A stretch of 64,000 bases of DNA from Rikenellaceae bacterium (GCA_020860245.1 JAJBUQ010000009.1:62001-126000); one strand, 5' to 3'; numbered from the stretch's first letter, positions 50,186-60,789 are shown. The notes: a model not told the origin generated them from the sequence alone. Numbers and translations are program-made.

Positions 50186-51523
50186 TTATTCCACATAAAT
50201 TTTCACCCTTTCGACATTAGTCCTGATTCTCAGCCAATTGGAAAGAGTTTCTTGCTCCAGCGCGGTGAGATTTTCTTCTTTGGTATTTATAAAGCACATC
50301 AAAGTCGTGTCCATCCTATTCCCTGATTTATCGTAAGTTATACTTTTGGAGATAGATACGTTATGAACTGCTTTAGCGATGGCTGCCATCTCTCTGGCAA
50401 TTTCCGTTGCAGGTAGAGTATCCGAGGTATATTTTCGAAGTTCTTCCTCCAGCGAAAGAATTTGGTTGTTCTTTTCAGCAAGTATTTGCTCGACGTTGCT
50501 CTCCAGAATCGAAAATCCGATCTGTTCTTTCTCCGTAGGCTGGTGTACGGAGAGTTTTGTATTTAACAGGCCGTAATGTCTCAACTGTGCAGACATATTG
50601 GCTATGGCATCGTTAGAGATTGGATCTCCGAACATAATGAGTTCTATCTCGCACCCTTTACGATGGTAGTGGCTTCTGTGATCGATTAATTGTGAATTTT
50701 CAAAGTTGACTACATGGGAAATATATCTTTCGACATTGCTGTCGAATATAGTTTTTCGGATAAGTTTATATCCGACTATAAGGCTTGGGACGAAGGTTGC
50801 GATTAAAATCACGGCCATGTACCTTGCCACCCTTTTTTCCCGTTGTTTATCGAGAAAATTTTTCTTGTCGTATTTTAAAAATCGTACCACGAAGTAGGCG
50901 GCAAACGCGATAAAAACAGTATTTATAAGGAATAGATAAAATGCTCCGATAAAAAAATTGAACTGCAGAGTGGCGAGTCCGTATCCGGCAGTACATAACG
51001 GAGGCATCAGTGCGGTTGCGATTGCGACTCCCGGAATTACGGTAGTAGTACGGTCTTTTCTCGACTGTGCTACTATTCCTGCAAGACCACCGAAAAACGC
51101 AATCAATACATCGTATGTTGTGGGGACGGTGCGTGCCAATAATTCACTCTGCGCGGTACTTATAGGGCTTATAAGAAAATATATCGTAGAGGCAAGAATA
51201 CTGATGGCCACCATAAACCCGAAGTTCTTGACCGATTTTTTCAGCAAATCGAAGTCATTGATTCCAAGCGACAGACCTATACCCATTATAGGACCCATCA
51301 GGGGAGATATAAGCATGGCTCCTATTATAACGGCGGTAGAATTGACGTTAAGGCCCAGAGACGCGATAAATGTTGCAAATATTAAAATCCACAGGTTCGT
51401 GCCTCTAAATTCAACACCTTTGACCACATTCTCCATTACCTCTTCTTGCGATGCCTTATCTTCGTCGAGATTGAATTTATCGTGTAAAAAATTCTGCAGC
51501 ATCCGTTTTGGTCTATTGTTCAT
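50186..51523 (-). CDS. DUF389-family (TIGR00341-like) membrane protein
   Basis: A 445-residue membrane protein. After a basic N-terminus it has about six to eight helices between 45 and 255 with the DUF389 motifs ISPLMGPIMGIGLSLG and PGVAIATALMPPLCTAGYG, then a long C-terminal soluble domain (about 260-445) with a coiled coil near 345. Its function is unknown. The frame opens at 51562, but MNNRPKRMLQ at 51523 is preferred; it overlaps the end of rsmI by about 11 bases. It is probably the last gene of a three-gene operon. Confidence 0.82.
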   Translation of the reverse strand: MNNRPKRMLQNFLHDKFNLDEDKASQEEVMENVVKGVEFRGTNLWILIFATFIASLGLNVNSTAVIIGAMLISPLMGPIMGIGLSLGINDFDLLKKSVKNFGFMVAISILASTIYFLISPISTAQSELLARTVPTTYDVLIAFFGGLAGIVAQSRKDRTTTVIPGVAIATALMPPLCTAGYGLATLQFNFFIGAFYLFLINTVFIAFAAYFVVRFLKYDKKNFLDKQREKRVARYMAVILIATFVPSLIVGYKLIRKTIFDSNVERYISHVVNFENSQLIDHRSHYHRKGCEIELIMFGDPISNDAIANMSAQLRHYGLLNTKLSVHQPTEKEQIGFSILESNVEQILAEKNNQILSLEEELRKYTSDTLPATEIAREMAAIAKAVHNVSISKSITYDKSGNRMDTTLMCFINTKEENLTALEQETLSNWLRIRTNVERVKIYVE

Positions 51524-52214
51524 TCTCTGTTTTTTCCTGGTTTTTATTCTTACCTGAAACAATTATAACAAATTCACCCTTTGGTTCTTTTTGGGTAAAA
51601 TGTTCTATCATCTCTTTTACAGAACCGCGAAGATTTTCTTCAAACAACTTACTTAATTCTCTCGATACCGATACGATTCGGTCTGATCCGAGGTATTCCT
51701 CGATATCTTTGAGTGTTTTAACTACACGATATGGAGATTCGTAGAAAACAATAGTTCTTTCTTCGTCTTTTAGTGAAGTGAGTTTTTTCTGTCTTCCTTT
51801 TTTTACAGGAAGGAATCCTTCGAAACAAAATCTGTCGGATGGAAGACCGCTGTTTACCAGTGCCGGAATCATTGCGGTTGCACCCGGAAGGGTCTCGACT
51901 TCGACCCCGTTTTCGATACATGTTCGGACCAGAAGGAATCCCGGATCTGATATTCCCGGTGTTCCTGCATCGGACACCAAAGCGATATTTTTACCTTCTT
52001 TTACCCATCCGGTGATATTTTCGACAGTTTTATGTTCGTTGAATTTGTGATGGGAAATGACTTTTTTATCGATCCCGTAATGTTTAAAAAGAATACCCGA
52101 TGTCCGCGTATCCTCAGCAAGTATCATGTCTACCTCCTTGAGTATTCTTACGGCTCGGTATGTGATATCCTCCAGATTTCCGATAGGGGTAGGTATGACA
52201 AATAATTTACCCAT
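51513..52214 (-). CDS. rsmI: 16S rRNA 2'-O-ribose C1402 methyltransferase
   Basis: A 233-residue tetrapyrrole-methylase-fold enzyme that methylates cytidine 1402 of 16S rRNA. It begins KLFVIPTPIGNLEDITYRA, with VDMILAEDTRTSG, LVSDAGTPGISDPG (about 79-92) and TLPGATAMIPALVNSGLP, all family signatures. A basic/acidic tail (NKNQEKTENEQ) is at the end. It follows the 261-residue unknown gene by nine bases and overlaps the DUF389 gene. Confidence 0.95.
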   Translation of the reverse strand: MGKLFVIPTPIGNLEDITYRAVRILKEVDMILAEDTRTSGILFKHYGIDKKVISHHKFNEHKTVENITGWVKEGKNIALVSDAGTPGISDPGFLLVRTCIENGVEVETLPGATAMIPALVNSGLPSDRFCFEGFLPVKKGRQKKLTSLKDEERTIVFYESPYRVVKTLKDIEEYLGSDRIVSVSRELSKLFEENLRGSVKEMIEHFTQKEPKGEFVIIVSGKNKNQEKTENEQ

Positions 52215-52223
52215 TTTAAAATT

Positions 52224-53009
52224 TTAACTGAATCTTTGTTCGATGATAGAAGTGAGGAGTTTTACAGCTTCGTTTTCAGGATTCATAATGAAATTTTCCT
52301 GCAAATAAATGTAAGCATCGTCTATCTCCGTAAAATTATTCAGAGCATCGATAGTTTTATTGTAAACATCGATATCATTGGAAAAAAGATCCCTCATAAG
52401 AAGAAATTTATCATTTATACCGATGTAGTCTTTTATTTCCTTTTTTAACTGTGAATTAATTGCCGATGCAATATTTTTACTCTCGTTAGCTTCCAGGACT
52501 TCATTTAATACAATACTATCTTGATTGTTTCCAATGTCGAATAAAGTTATATCTTCTTTCGAGTCGGATTCGGTCGCTAAACTCTTGGATTCATGGGATA
52601 TCGTAGCTTCATTTCTTGGTGGTTCAGTGTCTGAGGGCGATAGAGGGTTATTGTCTTCGTTTTTCGCCTGAGAAGGAGTTCCGTAAAGCGAGTCGATAAG
52701 ATGCTTGCTTGAAAGGATATCAGAACTTTTTTTTATGGTAAGTTCTGGTGAATTGTGGATCGTACTTTGAGGAGCAACATCAGGTTTTATTGGTTCTGGG
52801 GCGAGTTCCTCTGGGATTGCAGAGAGTTCTTCAATTTTGCGCGTACTGTATTTTAGCTCGACCAAACAGTCATAAGCTGCTTTTAATTTGTCTGTTAGCA
52901 AATCTATTTCGATACTTGAAATAGAACCCTTAAAACATACGTCTTGGGTTATGCTGAAGATTTTTTCGGTTATTCCAGCCAATATTTCAACTTTACTTTT
53001 GGGATTCAT
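52224..53009 (-). CDS. Unknown Bacteroidota protein with a disordered linker
   Basis: A 261-residue protein. Residues 1-65 are helical, then about 70-170 are rich in Pro, Ser, Glu and Asn and look disordered, and 175-261 form a helical domain (SAINSQLKKEIKDYIGINDK, FLLMRDLFSNDIDVYNKTID, ENFIMNPENEAVKLLTSIIE). I recall such C-terminal domains in other Bacteroidota but cannot name one. It has no signal peptide. It leads an operon with rsmI and the DUF389 gene under a strong promoter. The role is unknown. Confidence 0.72.
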   Translation of the reverse strand: MNPKSKVEILAGITEKIFSITQDVCFKGSISSIEIDLLTDKLKAAYDCLVELKYSTRKIEELSAIPEELAPEPIKPDVAPQSTIHNSPELTIKKSSDILSSKHLIDSLYGTPSQAKNEDNNPLSPSDTEPPRNEATISHESKSLATESDSKEDITLFDIGNNQDSIVLNEVLEANESKNIASAINSQLKKEIKDYIGINDKFLLMRDLFSNDIDVYNKTIDALNNFTEIDDAYIYLQENFIMNPENEAVKLLTSIIEQRFS

Positions 53010-53037
53010 AATAATTCAAATTTATTTGTTTTTTTGT

Positions 53038-53068
53038 CAAAGATAATTTATAAAGAACATTTTATCAA
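53038..53068 (-). promoter_or_regulatory. Promoter of the 261-residue unknown gene-rsmI operon
   Basis: On the minus strand TTG (53066-53068), 20 bases, then TATCTTTG (53038-53045). It is divergent from the promoter at 53160-53190; the 92 bases between show no further feature. Confidence 0.75.
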
Positions 53069-53159
53069 CTCCTCAATTTATTAATTTATAGATTTAACTA
53101 TCGATATACTCTCGTTTAAACTTTTAAATTCTATTCGGGTGAGCCTTATTTGATTTAAT

Positions 53160-53190
53160 TTTGTAATATTAGTCAAAAGTTTTATCTTTG
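53160..53190 (+). promoter_or_regulatory. Promoter of the NYN gene
   Basis: TTTG at 53160-53163, 19 bases, TATCTTTG at 53183-53190. Exact consensus elements, with transcript start about 48 bases before the ATG. Confidence 0.75.
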
Positions 53191-53244
53191 ATAATTACGT
53201 AACATTTGAAATAAAAAATTAGATTGTAATTGTAAAATAATATC

Positions 53245-54174
53245 ATGAATATTTATGGAAATTCATCATCTGTCAAAATAGGAGTGTTTTATGATGGTAA
53301 TTTTTTCTTGCACGCCTCCAACTATTATAATTACGTGCATGCACAAAGAAAGAGACTAAGTATAACAGGTTTACATAATTTTATAAAAAATAGAGTATCA
53401 TTTGAACACGGAATAGAACCGAAAAAATGCCATATAGTAGAAGCTCATTATTTTCGCGGTAGAATAAATGCGGCTGAGGCCAGTCAAAGAGGAAGCCAGC
53501 TGTATAACGACCGCGTATTCGACGATATATTAATGTCTGAGGGAATCCATGCCCATTATCTTCCGCTTCGGAATCTTCTTGGAAGAAAAGAGGAGCGAGG
53601 GATAGACGTGTGGTTGTCATTGGAAGTTTATGAGCTTACGTTGAAGGGACGGTTGGATATGATAGTCCTCATAGTTTCCGATACGGATTATGTTCCTCTG
53701 GTACGTAAACTGAATACATTGGGACTCGATATTATGCTTCTGAGTTGGGAATTTGAATATTATAACGACGAAGGTGTAAGGATGGTTACTAAAACCTCCC
53801 ATGATCTTCTTCAATTGGCAACGCATCCGGTATATATGCAGGATGTAATCGACAAGGGTCTGGAAGAAGGCGATCCGGTTATAATGGATCTATTTGTTTC
53901 CAACGATGTCCGTTCCGGTTCCGACGATGAAAGAACAAAAGAGCGAGGCGAAATATTAAGCATAAAGAACGGATTCGGATTTATAAAATTCCCTAATAAT
54001 AATCTCTTCTTTCACTACCAGGACGTCTTAGGTGATTTTAACGAACTCGTTCCCGGACAAATGGTAGAATTTACCGTTGAGAAAAATGCCATGAAACAAG
54101 ACGTGGCTAAGAATGTAAAAAAAATAGATTCCGATATCGAATCTGATTTCGATCGTTTAAGCAATACCTTTTAG
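53245..54174 (+). CDS. NYN-domain (LabA-like) protein with cold-shock domain
   Basis: A 309-residue fusion. Residues 5-190 form a NYN/PIN-like nuclease domain with acidic positions in IGVFYDGNFFL, RGIDVWLSLEVYEL and VLIVSDTDYVPLVRKL. Residues about 233-293 form a cold-shock-like OB fold with RNA-binding motifs NGFGFIKF and NNLFFHYQDV. The combination suggests an RNA-binding metal-dependent ribonuclease, though some NYN proteins are inactive. It is a single-gene unit upstream of uvrA and divergent from the rsmI operon. Confidence 0.86.
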   Translation: MNIYGNSSSVKIGVFYDGNFFLHASNYYNYVHAQRKRLSITGLHNFIKNRVSFEHGIEPKKCHIVEAHYFRGRINAAEASQRGSQLYNDRVFDDILMSEGIHAHYLPLRNLLGRKEERGIDVWLSLEVYELTLKGRLDMIVLIVSDTDYVPLVRKLNTLGLDIMLLSWEFEYYNDEGVRMVTKTSHDLLQLATHPVYMQDVIDKGLEEGDPVIMDLFVSNDVRSGSDDERTKERGEILSIKNGFGFIKFPNNNLFFHYQDVLGDFNELVPGQMVEFTVEKNAMKQDVAKNVKKIDSDIESDFDRLSNTF

Positions 54175-54206
54175 CAAATAATCGTTATCATTTAATAACA
54201 ATTTAA

Positions 54207-54233
54207 TTGTCAGAGATTTTGGTAGTAACTTTG
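54207..54233 (+). promoter_or_regulatory. Promoter of uvrA
   Basis: TAACTTTG at 54226-54233 is an exact -7 match; TTG at 54207-54209 is 16 bases upstream, slightly short. Leader of about 20 bases. Confidence 0.55.
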
Positions 54234-54260
54234 TAGTTATTGCCTTTAAGTATTGGATAA

Positions 54261-57086
54261 ATGAAAGAAAATCAGAAGCATCCATATATACATATCAAAG
54301 GGGCGAGAGTCCACAACCTTAAAAATATCGAACTCAAAATACCACATAATGAACTTGTGGTTATTACCGGTTTGTCCGGTTCGGGTAAATCCACTCTTGC
54401 TTTCGATACGATATTTGCAGAAGGACAGCGCAGGTACGTAGAGAGTCTCTCTGCTTATGCAAGGCAGTTCTTAGGCAAGATAAATAAACCGGACGTAGAT
54501 TTTATTACGGGGATTGCGCCCGCGATAGCTATCGAGCAGAAGGTCAACACTCGTAATCCACGTTCTACCGTAGGCACATCGACCGAGATATACGATTATC
54601 TCAAATTATTATATGCACGTATCGGACATACTTATTCTCCGGTATCCGGTAAGGAGGTCAGGTCCCACAGTTTGGATGACGTTGTAGATTTTATAATATC
54701 GTTAGGAAATGGTAAGAGATTCTGGATACTGTCTCCCCTTAATCTCCGGGAAGGTCAGGGGATTATAGAAAAACTCACCTTACTGGTTAAAGACGGATTC
54801 CAGAGGCTGATGGTCGATGGCGAAACTGTTTTTATCGAGGATTATTTAACAGAGAACAAGTTCCCTGACGCCGCCGGGATAAATATCCTTATAGACAGGG
54901 GGACTGTCGCCGATAACGAGGAAGAACGGTCGCGAATTGCAGATTCCGTACAGGCTGCGTTTAATTACAGCAATGGAGAGTGTTTGGTAGGTTTTAACGA
55001 TTGTGAAGATCGAATTCAATACGAATATTTTAACAATCGTTTCGAAGCGGATGGAATATTATTCGATGAACCTTCCGAACAAATGTTCAGTTTTAATAAT
55101 CCGATAGGTGCGTGTCCGCGTTGCGAAGGTTACGGCAAAGTGATCGGTATAGACGAGGATCTGGTCGTTCCCGATAAATCGAAAACTGTATATGACGATG
55201 CGATAGCATGCTGGCGCGGTAATACTATGAAATGGTGGAAAGAGCAGCTCGTCATGAATTCTTCGAAATTCAATTTTCCCGTTCATAAACCGTTTTACGA
55301 TCTGACTACGGAACAAAAACAGCTTCTTTGGAGAGGCAACGAATATTTTCAAGGACTGGATAATTTCTTTGAATTTCTCGAAAGCGAAAAATATAAAATA
55401 CAGTTCAGGGTAATGCTCTCGCGTTATTCGGGTAAAACTCTTTGTCCGGACTGCGGCGGGCAGAGATTGAAGCCCGAAGCGCTCAATGTTAAGATCGGAG
55501 GTAAGAATATTGCAGAATTAGTCTCTATGTCTGTAAAAGAGCTTCATGGTTTTTTTTCAGAACTGGAGCTCTCGATTTACGATCAGAACGTGGGCGAACG
55601 TATTCTTACCGAGATAAAAAACCGCCTGCAGTATTTGTTGGATGTGGGATTAGGGTATTTGACTATGAACCGTTTGTCGTCCACATTATCAGGAGGTGAG
55701 AGCCAGAGGATAAATCTATCCACTTCGCTGGGCAGCAGTCTCGTGGGTTCTATGTATATCCTCGACGAACCGAGTATCGGTCTTCACCCCCGCGATACAC
55801 ACCGACTGATAAAGGTTCTGAAACAACTTCGTGATCTCGGTAATACTGTGATAGTTGTCGAACATGAAGAGGAAATAATCCGTGCTGCGGATACAGTTAT
55901 AGATGTTGGTCCGGAAGCCGGATATAAAGGGGGGGAGATAGTATTCAATGGGAGTTTTGATGAACTTATAAATAGCGATATCAGCCTTACGGCAAAATAC
56001 CTTACGGGCAGGGAATCCATAAAAAAACACTCGCACGTTCGAAAATGGAGTAACTATATAGGAGTTAAAGGTGCGCGTGAAAATAATCTGAAAGGTGTGG
56101 ATGTAAAAATTCCGCTTGGCGTTATGACTTGTATAACAGGAGTTAGCGGAAGTGGAAAATCTTCGCTTGTGAAAGGAATTCTATATCCCGCATTAAGGAG
56201 AGAATTATATGAGGTGGGATTAAAACCGGGGAATTTCGAAAAACTGTTCGGAGATTTAAACATGATAAAGCATGTGGAAATGGTCGATCAGAATCCTATC
56301 GGAAAATCTTCGAGATCGAATCCTGTCACTTATATTAAAGCTTACGATGAAATCAGGAAACTTCTTGCCGATCAGCAGTATGCGAAAATGAACGGGTATG
56401 GACCGTCTCATTTTTCCTTTAATATTGCAGGTGGACGGTGTGAAGAGTGTCAAGGGGAAGGGTTCACCAAGGTCGAGATGCAGTTTATGGCCGATGTAGA
56501 GCTTGCTTGCGATGCCTGCGGAGGGAAAAGATTTAAGGACGACATTCTTGAAGTTAAATATAGGGGAAAATCTATATACGATATCCTTGAAATGACGATA
56601 GATTCTGCTGTAGATTTTTTTAGGGAGGATAAAAACTCCGGAGCGGCCAAACGTGTAGTGGATAAACTTAAACTTCTTCAGGATGTGGGACTCGGATATA
56701 TTAAATTAGGGCAGTCCTCCTCGACACTGTCAGGAGGGGAGAACCAGAGAGTTAAACTCGCTTCTTTCCTTGTTAAAGACGCAAATCCGGAACCTATAAT
56801 GTTTATTTTCGATGAGCCTACGACCGGTCTTCACTTTCATGATATTAAAAAACTTCTTAAATCTTTCGATGCACTTATCGAAAAAGAACATACCATCGTT
56901 ATTGTGGAGCATAACATGGACGTTATAAAAAATGCCGATTGGATAATCGATCTCGGACCGGAAGGTGGAGAAGAGGGAGGAACCCTTATATTCGAAGGTC
57001 TGCCGGACGAGATAAAAAACTGCGAAAAGAGCTATACCGGAAGATTCCTTAAAGCTAACGATGATATAAAGAATGAATATATATAG
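54261..57086 (+). CDS. uvrA: Excinuclease ABC subunit A
   Basis: A 941-residue damage-recognition ATPase for nucleotide excision repair. NBD1 Walker [10 protein letters not shown] (about 37-45) is followed by [21 protein letters not shown]2 Walker [10 protein letters not shown] (about 627-635). Zinc modules are seen as CPRCEGYG (about 284), CPDCGG (about 395), and the [16 protein letters not shown] pair (about 726-755). Signature LSGGE occurs in both halves. It overlaps the M16 peptidase gene by 14 bases. Confidence 0.97.
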   Translation: MKENQKHPYIHIKGARVHNLKNIELKIPHNELVVITGLSGSGKSTLAFDTIFAEGQRRYVESLSAYARQFLGKINKPDVDFITGIAPAIAIEQKVNTRNPRSTVGTSTEIYDYLKLLYARIGHTYSPVSGKEVRSHSLDDVVDFIISLGNGKRFWILSPLNLREGQGIIEKLTLLVKDGFQRLMVDGETVFIEDYLTENKFPDAAGINILIDRGTVADNEEERSRIADSVQAAFNYSNGECLVGFNDCEDRIQYEYFNNRFEADGILFDEPSEQMFSFNNPIGACPRCEGYGKVIGIDEDLVVPDKSKTVYDDAIACWRGNTMKWWKEQLVMNSSKFNFPVHKPFYDLTTEQKQLLWRGNEYFQGLDNFFEFLESEKYKIQFRVMLSRYSGKTLCPDCGGQRLKPEALNVKIGGKNIAELVSMSVKELHGFFSELELSIYDQNVGERILTEIKNRLQYLLDVGLGYLTMNRLSSTLSGGESQRINLSTSLGSSLVGSMYILDEPSIGLHPRDTHRLIKVLKQLRDLGNTVIVVEHEEEIIRAADTVIDVGPEAGYKGGEIVFNGSFDELINSDISLTAKYLTGRESIKKHSHVRKWSNYIGVKGARENNLKGVDVKIPLGVMTCITGVSGSGKSSLVKGILYPALRRELYEVGLKPGNFEKLFGDLNMIKHVEMVDQNPIGKSSRSNPVTYIKAYDEIRKLLADQQYAKMNGYGPSHFSFNIAGGRCEECQGEGFTKVEMQFMADVELACDACGGKRFKDDILEVKYRGKSIYDILEMTIDSAVDFFREDKNSGAAKRVVDKLKLLQDVGLGYIKLGQSSSTLSGGENQRVKLASFLVKDANPEPIMFIFDEPTTGLHFHDIKKLLKSFDALIEKEHTIVIVEHNMDVIKNADWIIDLGPEGGEEGGTLIFEGLPDEIKNCEKSYTGRFLKANDDIKNEYI

Positions 57087-58290
57087 ATTTCAACTTCCCA
57101 ACGGCATACGCTGTGTGCATCATCAAGTAAAATCTCCGGTATCATATTGTGGAATTGTGGTCGGTGCCGGCAGTAGAGATGAAAATAACGATGAGCACGG
57201 ATTAGCCCATCTTCTCGAACATTCGCTGTTTAAAGGGACGGCAAAACGTAAGGCCTTCCATATAAACAACCGTTTGGAGAATCTTGGCGGAGAACTTAAC
57301 GCATACACTACAAAAGAGGAGACGATAATTCATGCGACTACCCTTAAAGCTGACTTCGCTAAATCTGCCGAACTTTTATCGGATATAGTTTTTAATTCCA
57401 CTTTCCCTGAAAAAGAGGTCGATAAGGAGAAAGAAATTATTAAAGACGAGATAAACTCATACAAAGATTCGCCGTCTGAGAGAATTTTCGATGAATACGA
57501 GGATTTACTATTTGCCGGTTCTTCATTGGGACATAATATTCTTGGAAATAAAAAATCTGTTTCCAAACTCGGTTCGGATGCCATAAGAAAATTTATAAAA
57601 AGAAATTATAACACCGACCGGATAGTCTTCACCTCCGTAAACAGTTACGGTGAGAATAAATTTAAAGAAATATGTTATAAGTATCTCGGTAACATTCCAC
57701 CCAATTTTAGCGAATATAAAAGGGAAAGATTTGAAAAGAATAATTTTTTCCGGAAAGAATTTAATCGTAATACATATCAGGCTCACTGCATAATCGGAGG
57801 ACTCGCTTATGACTGTACCGATGAAAAAAGAATAACGCTGGCATTTATCGTCAATTTGCTCGGAGGGAATTCGGCGAACTCGATTTTGAATACTGTGGTT
57901 CGTGAGAAGGCAGGGTTAGCATATAATATAGAGGCGGGATATACCCCGTTAAGCGATACAGGAATTTTTACCGTTTATTTCGGGACCGAAGATATAAATG
58001 TAGCCAAGTGCATCGAAATGACCGATAAAGAGTTGAAAAAACTTATTTCAGGAGAAATATCCGAGAGGAAAATTTCAATTGCGAAAAAACAGTTCCTCGG
58101 ACAGCTATATATATCCAATGAAAATAACGAAGGATTGATGATAGGAGCGGGAAGGAGCATATTACTGTATGATGATATTCATTCATTGGAGTACATCGCT
58201 GACAAGATAAAAAATATCACGATCAGCGATATCGTAGAGGTGGCTTATGAGACCTTCGGTAGAGAATTATCCATACTTACGTATAAATAA
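57073..58290 (+). CDS. M16-family zinc peptidase
   Basis: A 405-residue insulinase-like peptidase. The inverted zinc motif HLLEH (about 46-50) occurs in GLAHLLEHSLFKGT, with the second Glu in the KEIIKDEINSYKD helix (about 119-131), so the active domain is complete. The second half is the inactive partner domain with REKAGLAYNIEAGYTPLSDT. No signal peptide is evident, so it may act in the cytoplasm like PqqL/YmxG-type enzymes. It starts inside the uvrA end and precedes a two-way terminator. Confidence 0.9.
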   Translation: MNIYRFQLPNGIRCVHHQVKSPVSYCGIVVGAGSRDENNDEHGLAHLLEHSLFKGTAKRKAFHINNRLENLGGELNAYTTKEETIIHATTLKADFAKSAELLSDIVFNSTFPEKEVDKEKEIIKDEINSYKDSPSERIFDEYEDLLFAGSSLGHNILGNKKSVSKLGSDAIRKFIKRNYNTDRIVFTSVNSYGENKFKEICYKYLGNIPPNFSEYKRERFEKNNFFRKEFNRNTYQAHCIIGGLAYDCTDEKRITLAFIVNLLGGNSANSILNTVVREKAGLAYNIEAGYTPLSDTGIFTVYFGTEDINVAKCIEMTDKELKKLISGEISERKISIAKKQFLGQLYISNENNEGLMIGAGRSILLYDDIHSLEYIADKIKNITISDIVEVAYETFGRELSILTYK

Positions 58291-58320
58291 AATGATCCGG
58301 TCTTTAAACCGGATCATTTT
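58289..58320. terminator. Bidirectional terminator between M16 and lysA genes
   Basis: Perfect stem AAATGATCCGGT/ACCGGATCATTT with a six-base loop and T-rich flank, serving converging genes. Confidence 0.9.
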
Positions 58321-58321
58321 A

Positions 58322-59482
58322 TTATAGTTCATCGCTGAAGTACTCTTTGGGTAGTTCCCGTAAGTTATATCCGAAGGACATACATCGTCCGTAAGCTCCT
58401 GCGGATTTCATGGTGAGGAGATCTCCGCGCTTAGTTTCCGGCAATTCAATAGATTTACCAAAGACATCGGTAGATTCACAAATCGGACCTGCCACCATGT
58501 AGTTCTTACATTTACCGGAATCCGATGTAAGATTCACCGTTTTATGTTTTGCCTGATACATCGCAGGACGAATAAGGTCTGTCATCCCCGCATCCACCAA
58601 CGCTATCTCGGTTCCTTCTCCGTTCACTTTGGTGTACAAAACTTTGGTTATCAGTTCTCCGCATTGTCCTACAATAGATCTGCCGAGCTCGAAGTGGAGT
58701 GTTTGTCCTTCAGCTAATTTAAGATTGTCGCTGAATATTTTAAAATAAGTTTTAAAATCCGGTATAGGTTCCGCATCCGGCTCATCGTAATTTATTCCCA
58801 ATCCGCCGCCTACATTTATGTGTTTGAGGTTAAAACCTTGATCGATAAACCATTCCTGCAAGGTGTTCACTCGGTCGCATAATTTTTTGAAAACCGATAA
58901 ATCTCGGATTTGGGAGCCTATATGGAAGTGTATTCCAATTATGTTTATATTCCTGAGAGCAGAAATTTCACCGATAACTTCTTCTATCTCGCTGTAAGAG
59001 ATACCGAATTTATTCTCTGCCTTACCAGTCGAGATATTCTTATGGGTCTTCGGATCGACGTCAGGATTAATTCTTAGCGCTACAGTAGCAGTTTTGCCCA
59101 TCTCTCCGGCGATCTTATTAATTATCTCCAGTTCCTCACGCGACTCGCAGTTGAACGAAAAAATATCGTTCTTCAGGGCATATTTGATTTCTTCATCGCT
59201 CTTGGCAACACCTGCGAATACGATCTTCGATGCCGGAATTCCACACTCGACCGAACGACGGACTTCCCCTCCGCTCACGCAGTCGGTCCCTAAACCGAAT
59301 TTATTTATTTCTTCCATTATACGGTCGCTGTAATTGGCTTTAACCGCATAATGTACGTCGAAGCCGTATTTGCCTGCCTCGGAGGTAACCGTTTGTAGCG
59401 TCTCTTTCAGCAACTCCATGTCATAAAAATAAAACGGAGTAGGGAGTTGTTTTAATTTTTCGATGTATTTTTTACTGCCCAT
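58322..59482 (-). CDS. lysA: Diaminopimelate decarboxylase
   Basis: A 386-residue PLP enzyme of the alanine-racemase-fold type, making L-lysine from meso-diaminopimelate. The PLP Lys is in VHYAVKANYSD (about residue 48), with GTDCVSGGEVRRS, HFHIGSQI, NVGGGLGINY and the C-terminal CESTDVFG Cys in place. It follows aspartokinase by two bases, which makes a lysine operon. Slightly short relative to E. coli LysA (420) but normal for Bacteroidota. Confidence 0.95.
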   Translation of the reverse strand: MGSKKYIEKLKQLPTPFYFYDMELLKETLQTVTSEAGKYGFDVHYAVKANYSDRIMEEINKFGLGTDCVSGGEVRRSVECGIPASKIVFAGVAKSDEEIKYALKNDIFSFNCESREELEIINKIAGEMGKTATVALRINPDVDPKTHKNISTGKAENKFGISYSEIEEVIGEISALRNINIIGIHFHIGSQIRDLSVFKKLCDRVNTLQEWFIDQGFNLKHINVGGGLGINYDEPDAEPIPDFKTYFKIFSDNLKLAEGQTLHFELGRSIVGQCGELITKVLYTKVNGEGTEIALVDAGMTDLIRPAMYQAKHKTVNLTSDSGKCKNYMVAGPICESTDVFGKSIELPETKRGDLLTMKSAGAYGRCMSFGYNLRELPKEYFSDEL

Positions 59483-59484
59483 TT

Positions 59485-60789
59485 TTACAGATTGAATAAT
59501 CCTACGTTAAGATTTTTAAGAGCCTGAATCTTATGGTCGGTGTCGATAAGGACGACGATACTTCTATGGCTGGCACCATAGGAGATCATTTTAACAGGTA
59601 TCGTATAAAGACTATTGAACACTCTTGCAGTCATTCCTGCCTGTTGGTGATCCACGCGTCCAACAACGCAGATTATTGTATTATTTCTTTCGATCTCGAT
59701 AGTTCCGAGCGATTCGAGTTCTTTAATGATTTTATCGAGATTTGAATCGTCGTCGATAGTCAGGGATACCGCAACTTCCGAAGTGGTAATCATATCGATA
59801 GATGTCCTGTGGTTCTCGAATATTTCGAATACCTTCCTCAGGAATCCGTAAGCCATCAGCATTCGTGCCGAGTATATTCGTATCACAGTGATATTATCCT
59901 TTGCAGCTACTGCACAGAAGTCCGAAGAAGCTTCCCCGTTAGCGATTAAAGTTCCCTCCGCATCCGGATCCATAGTATTCTTAAGTCTCACGGGTATTCC
60001 GTGATCCTTGCAAGGCTGAATAGTTGCCGGATGAAGAATCTTGGCTCCAAAATATGCAAGCTCCGCTGCTTCGTCGAAGCTCATGTGACGGATCGGAACG
60101 GTTTTTTCTACGTAACGCGGATCGTTGTTGTGCATTCCGTCGATATCCGTCCATATCTGCACCTCGTCAGCGCAGAGGGCCTCGCCCATGAGAGCTGCAC
60201 TGTAATCGCTTCCTCCGCGTCCGAGATTATCTATTTCACCATCGTTGTTCGTGCAGATAAAGCCCTGAGTAATATAATAAATTCCGTCCTGTTTGGTAAG
60301 AGCTGTAAGTCTGTTGTTTAGAACTTCTTTTTTTATTTTGCTGTCGTTATCCGTTATCATAAAATCCGGTGCGTTGAGTAAAACTGCCTCCTCGCCCGAT
60401 TCTTTCAAATATTCTGTAAATATAAAAGATGTCAGCAGTTCGCCTTGTGCGAGGATTCCCCGTTCCGATTTACCCTCTTTGTAATTGTTTACAAAGTCGT
60501 TTATCAATCCGAAGGTGTTTTCCATTTTTGCGATGGCATTTGCCGGAGAGGCCAACAAGGAATTAATGCATGTGGAGTATTTTTCCCTTAGCTGTCCTAT
60601 TACTTCATTTATTTTTGCAGTATTTTTTTCTTTAGCAAGATTCCCAATTTTAACGAGAGAGTCTGTGGTGCCTGACATAGCGGACAGCACTGTGATGTGA
60701 GAGCCTTCGTATTTGATAATCGAAGCTACTTTTTTCATGTTCTCTGCAGATCCCACAGATGTTCCGCCAAATTTTAAAACCTTTATCAT
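59485..60789 (-). CDS. lysC: Aspartate kinase (monofunctional)
   Basis: A 434-residue kinase beginning VLKFGGTSVGSAENMKKV, with the LGRGGSDYSAALMGE substrate loop and two ACT domains in the last 140 residues (TVIRIYSARMLMAYGFLRKVFE, VGRVDHQQAGMTARVFNSL). It catalyses the first step of lysine, threonine and methionine synthesis. Two ACT domains suggest feedback control by lysine or threonine. It lies opposite a stand-alone ACT-like gene with 185 bases between them, and leads into lysA. Confidence 0.95.
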   Translation of the reverse strand: MIKVLKFGGTSVGSAENMKKVASIIKYEGSHITVLSAMSGTTDSLVKIGNLAKEKNTAKINEVIGQLREKYSTCINSLLASPANAIAKMENTFGLINDFVNNYKEGKSERGILAQGELLTSFIFTEYLKESGEEAVLLNAPDFMITDNDSKIKKEVLNNRLTALTKQDGIYYITQGFICTNNDGEIDNLGRGGSDYSAALMGEALCADEVQIWTDIDGMHNNDPRYVEKTVPIRHMSFDEAAELAYFGAKILHPATIQPCKDHGIPVRLKNTMDPDAEGTLIANGEASSDFCAVAAKDNITVIRIYSARMLMAYGFLRKVFEIFENHRTSIDMITTSEVAVSLTIDDDSNLDKIIKELESLGTIEIERNNTIICVVGRVDHQQAGMTARVFNSLYTIPVKMISYGASHRSIVVLIDTDHKIQALKNLNVGLFNL

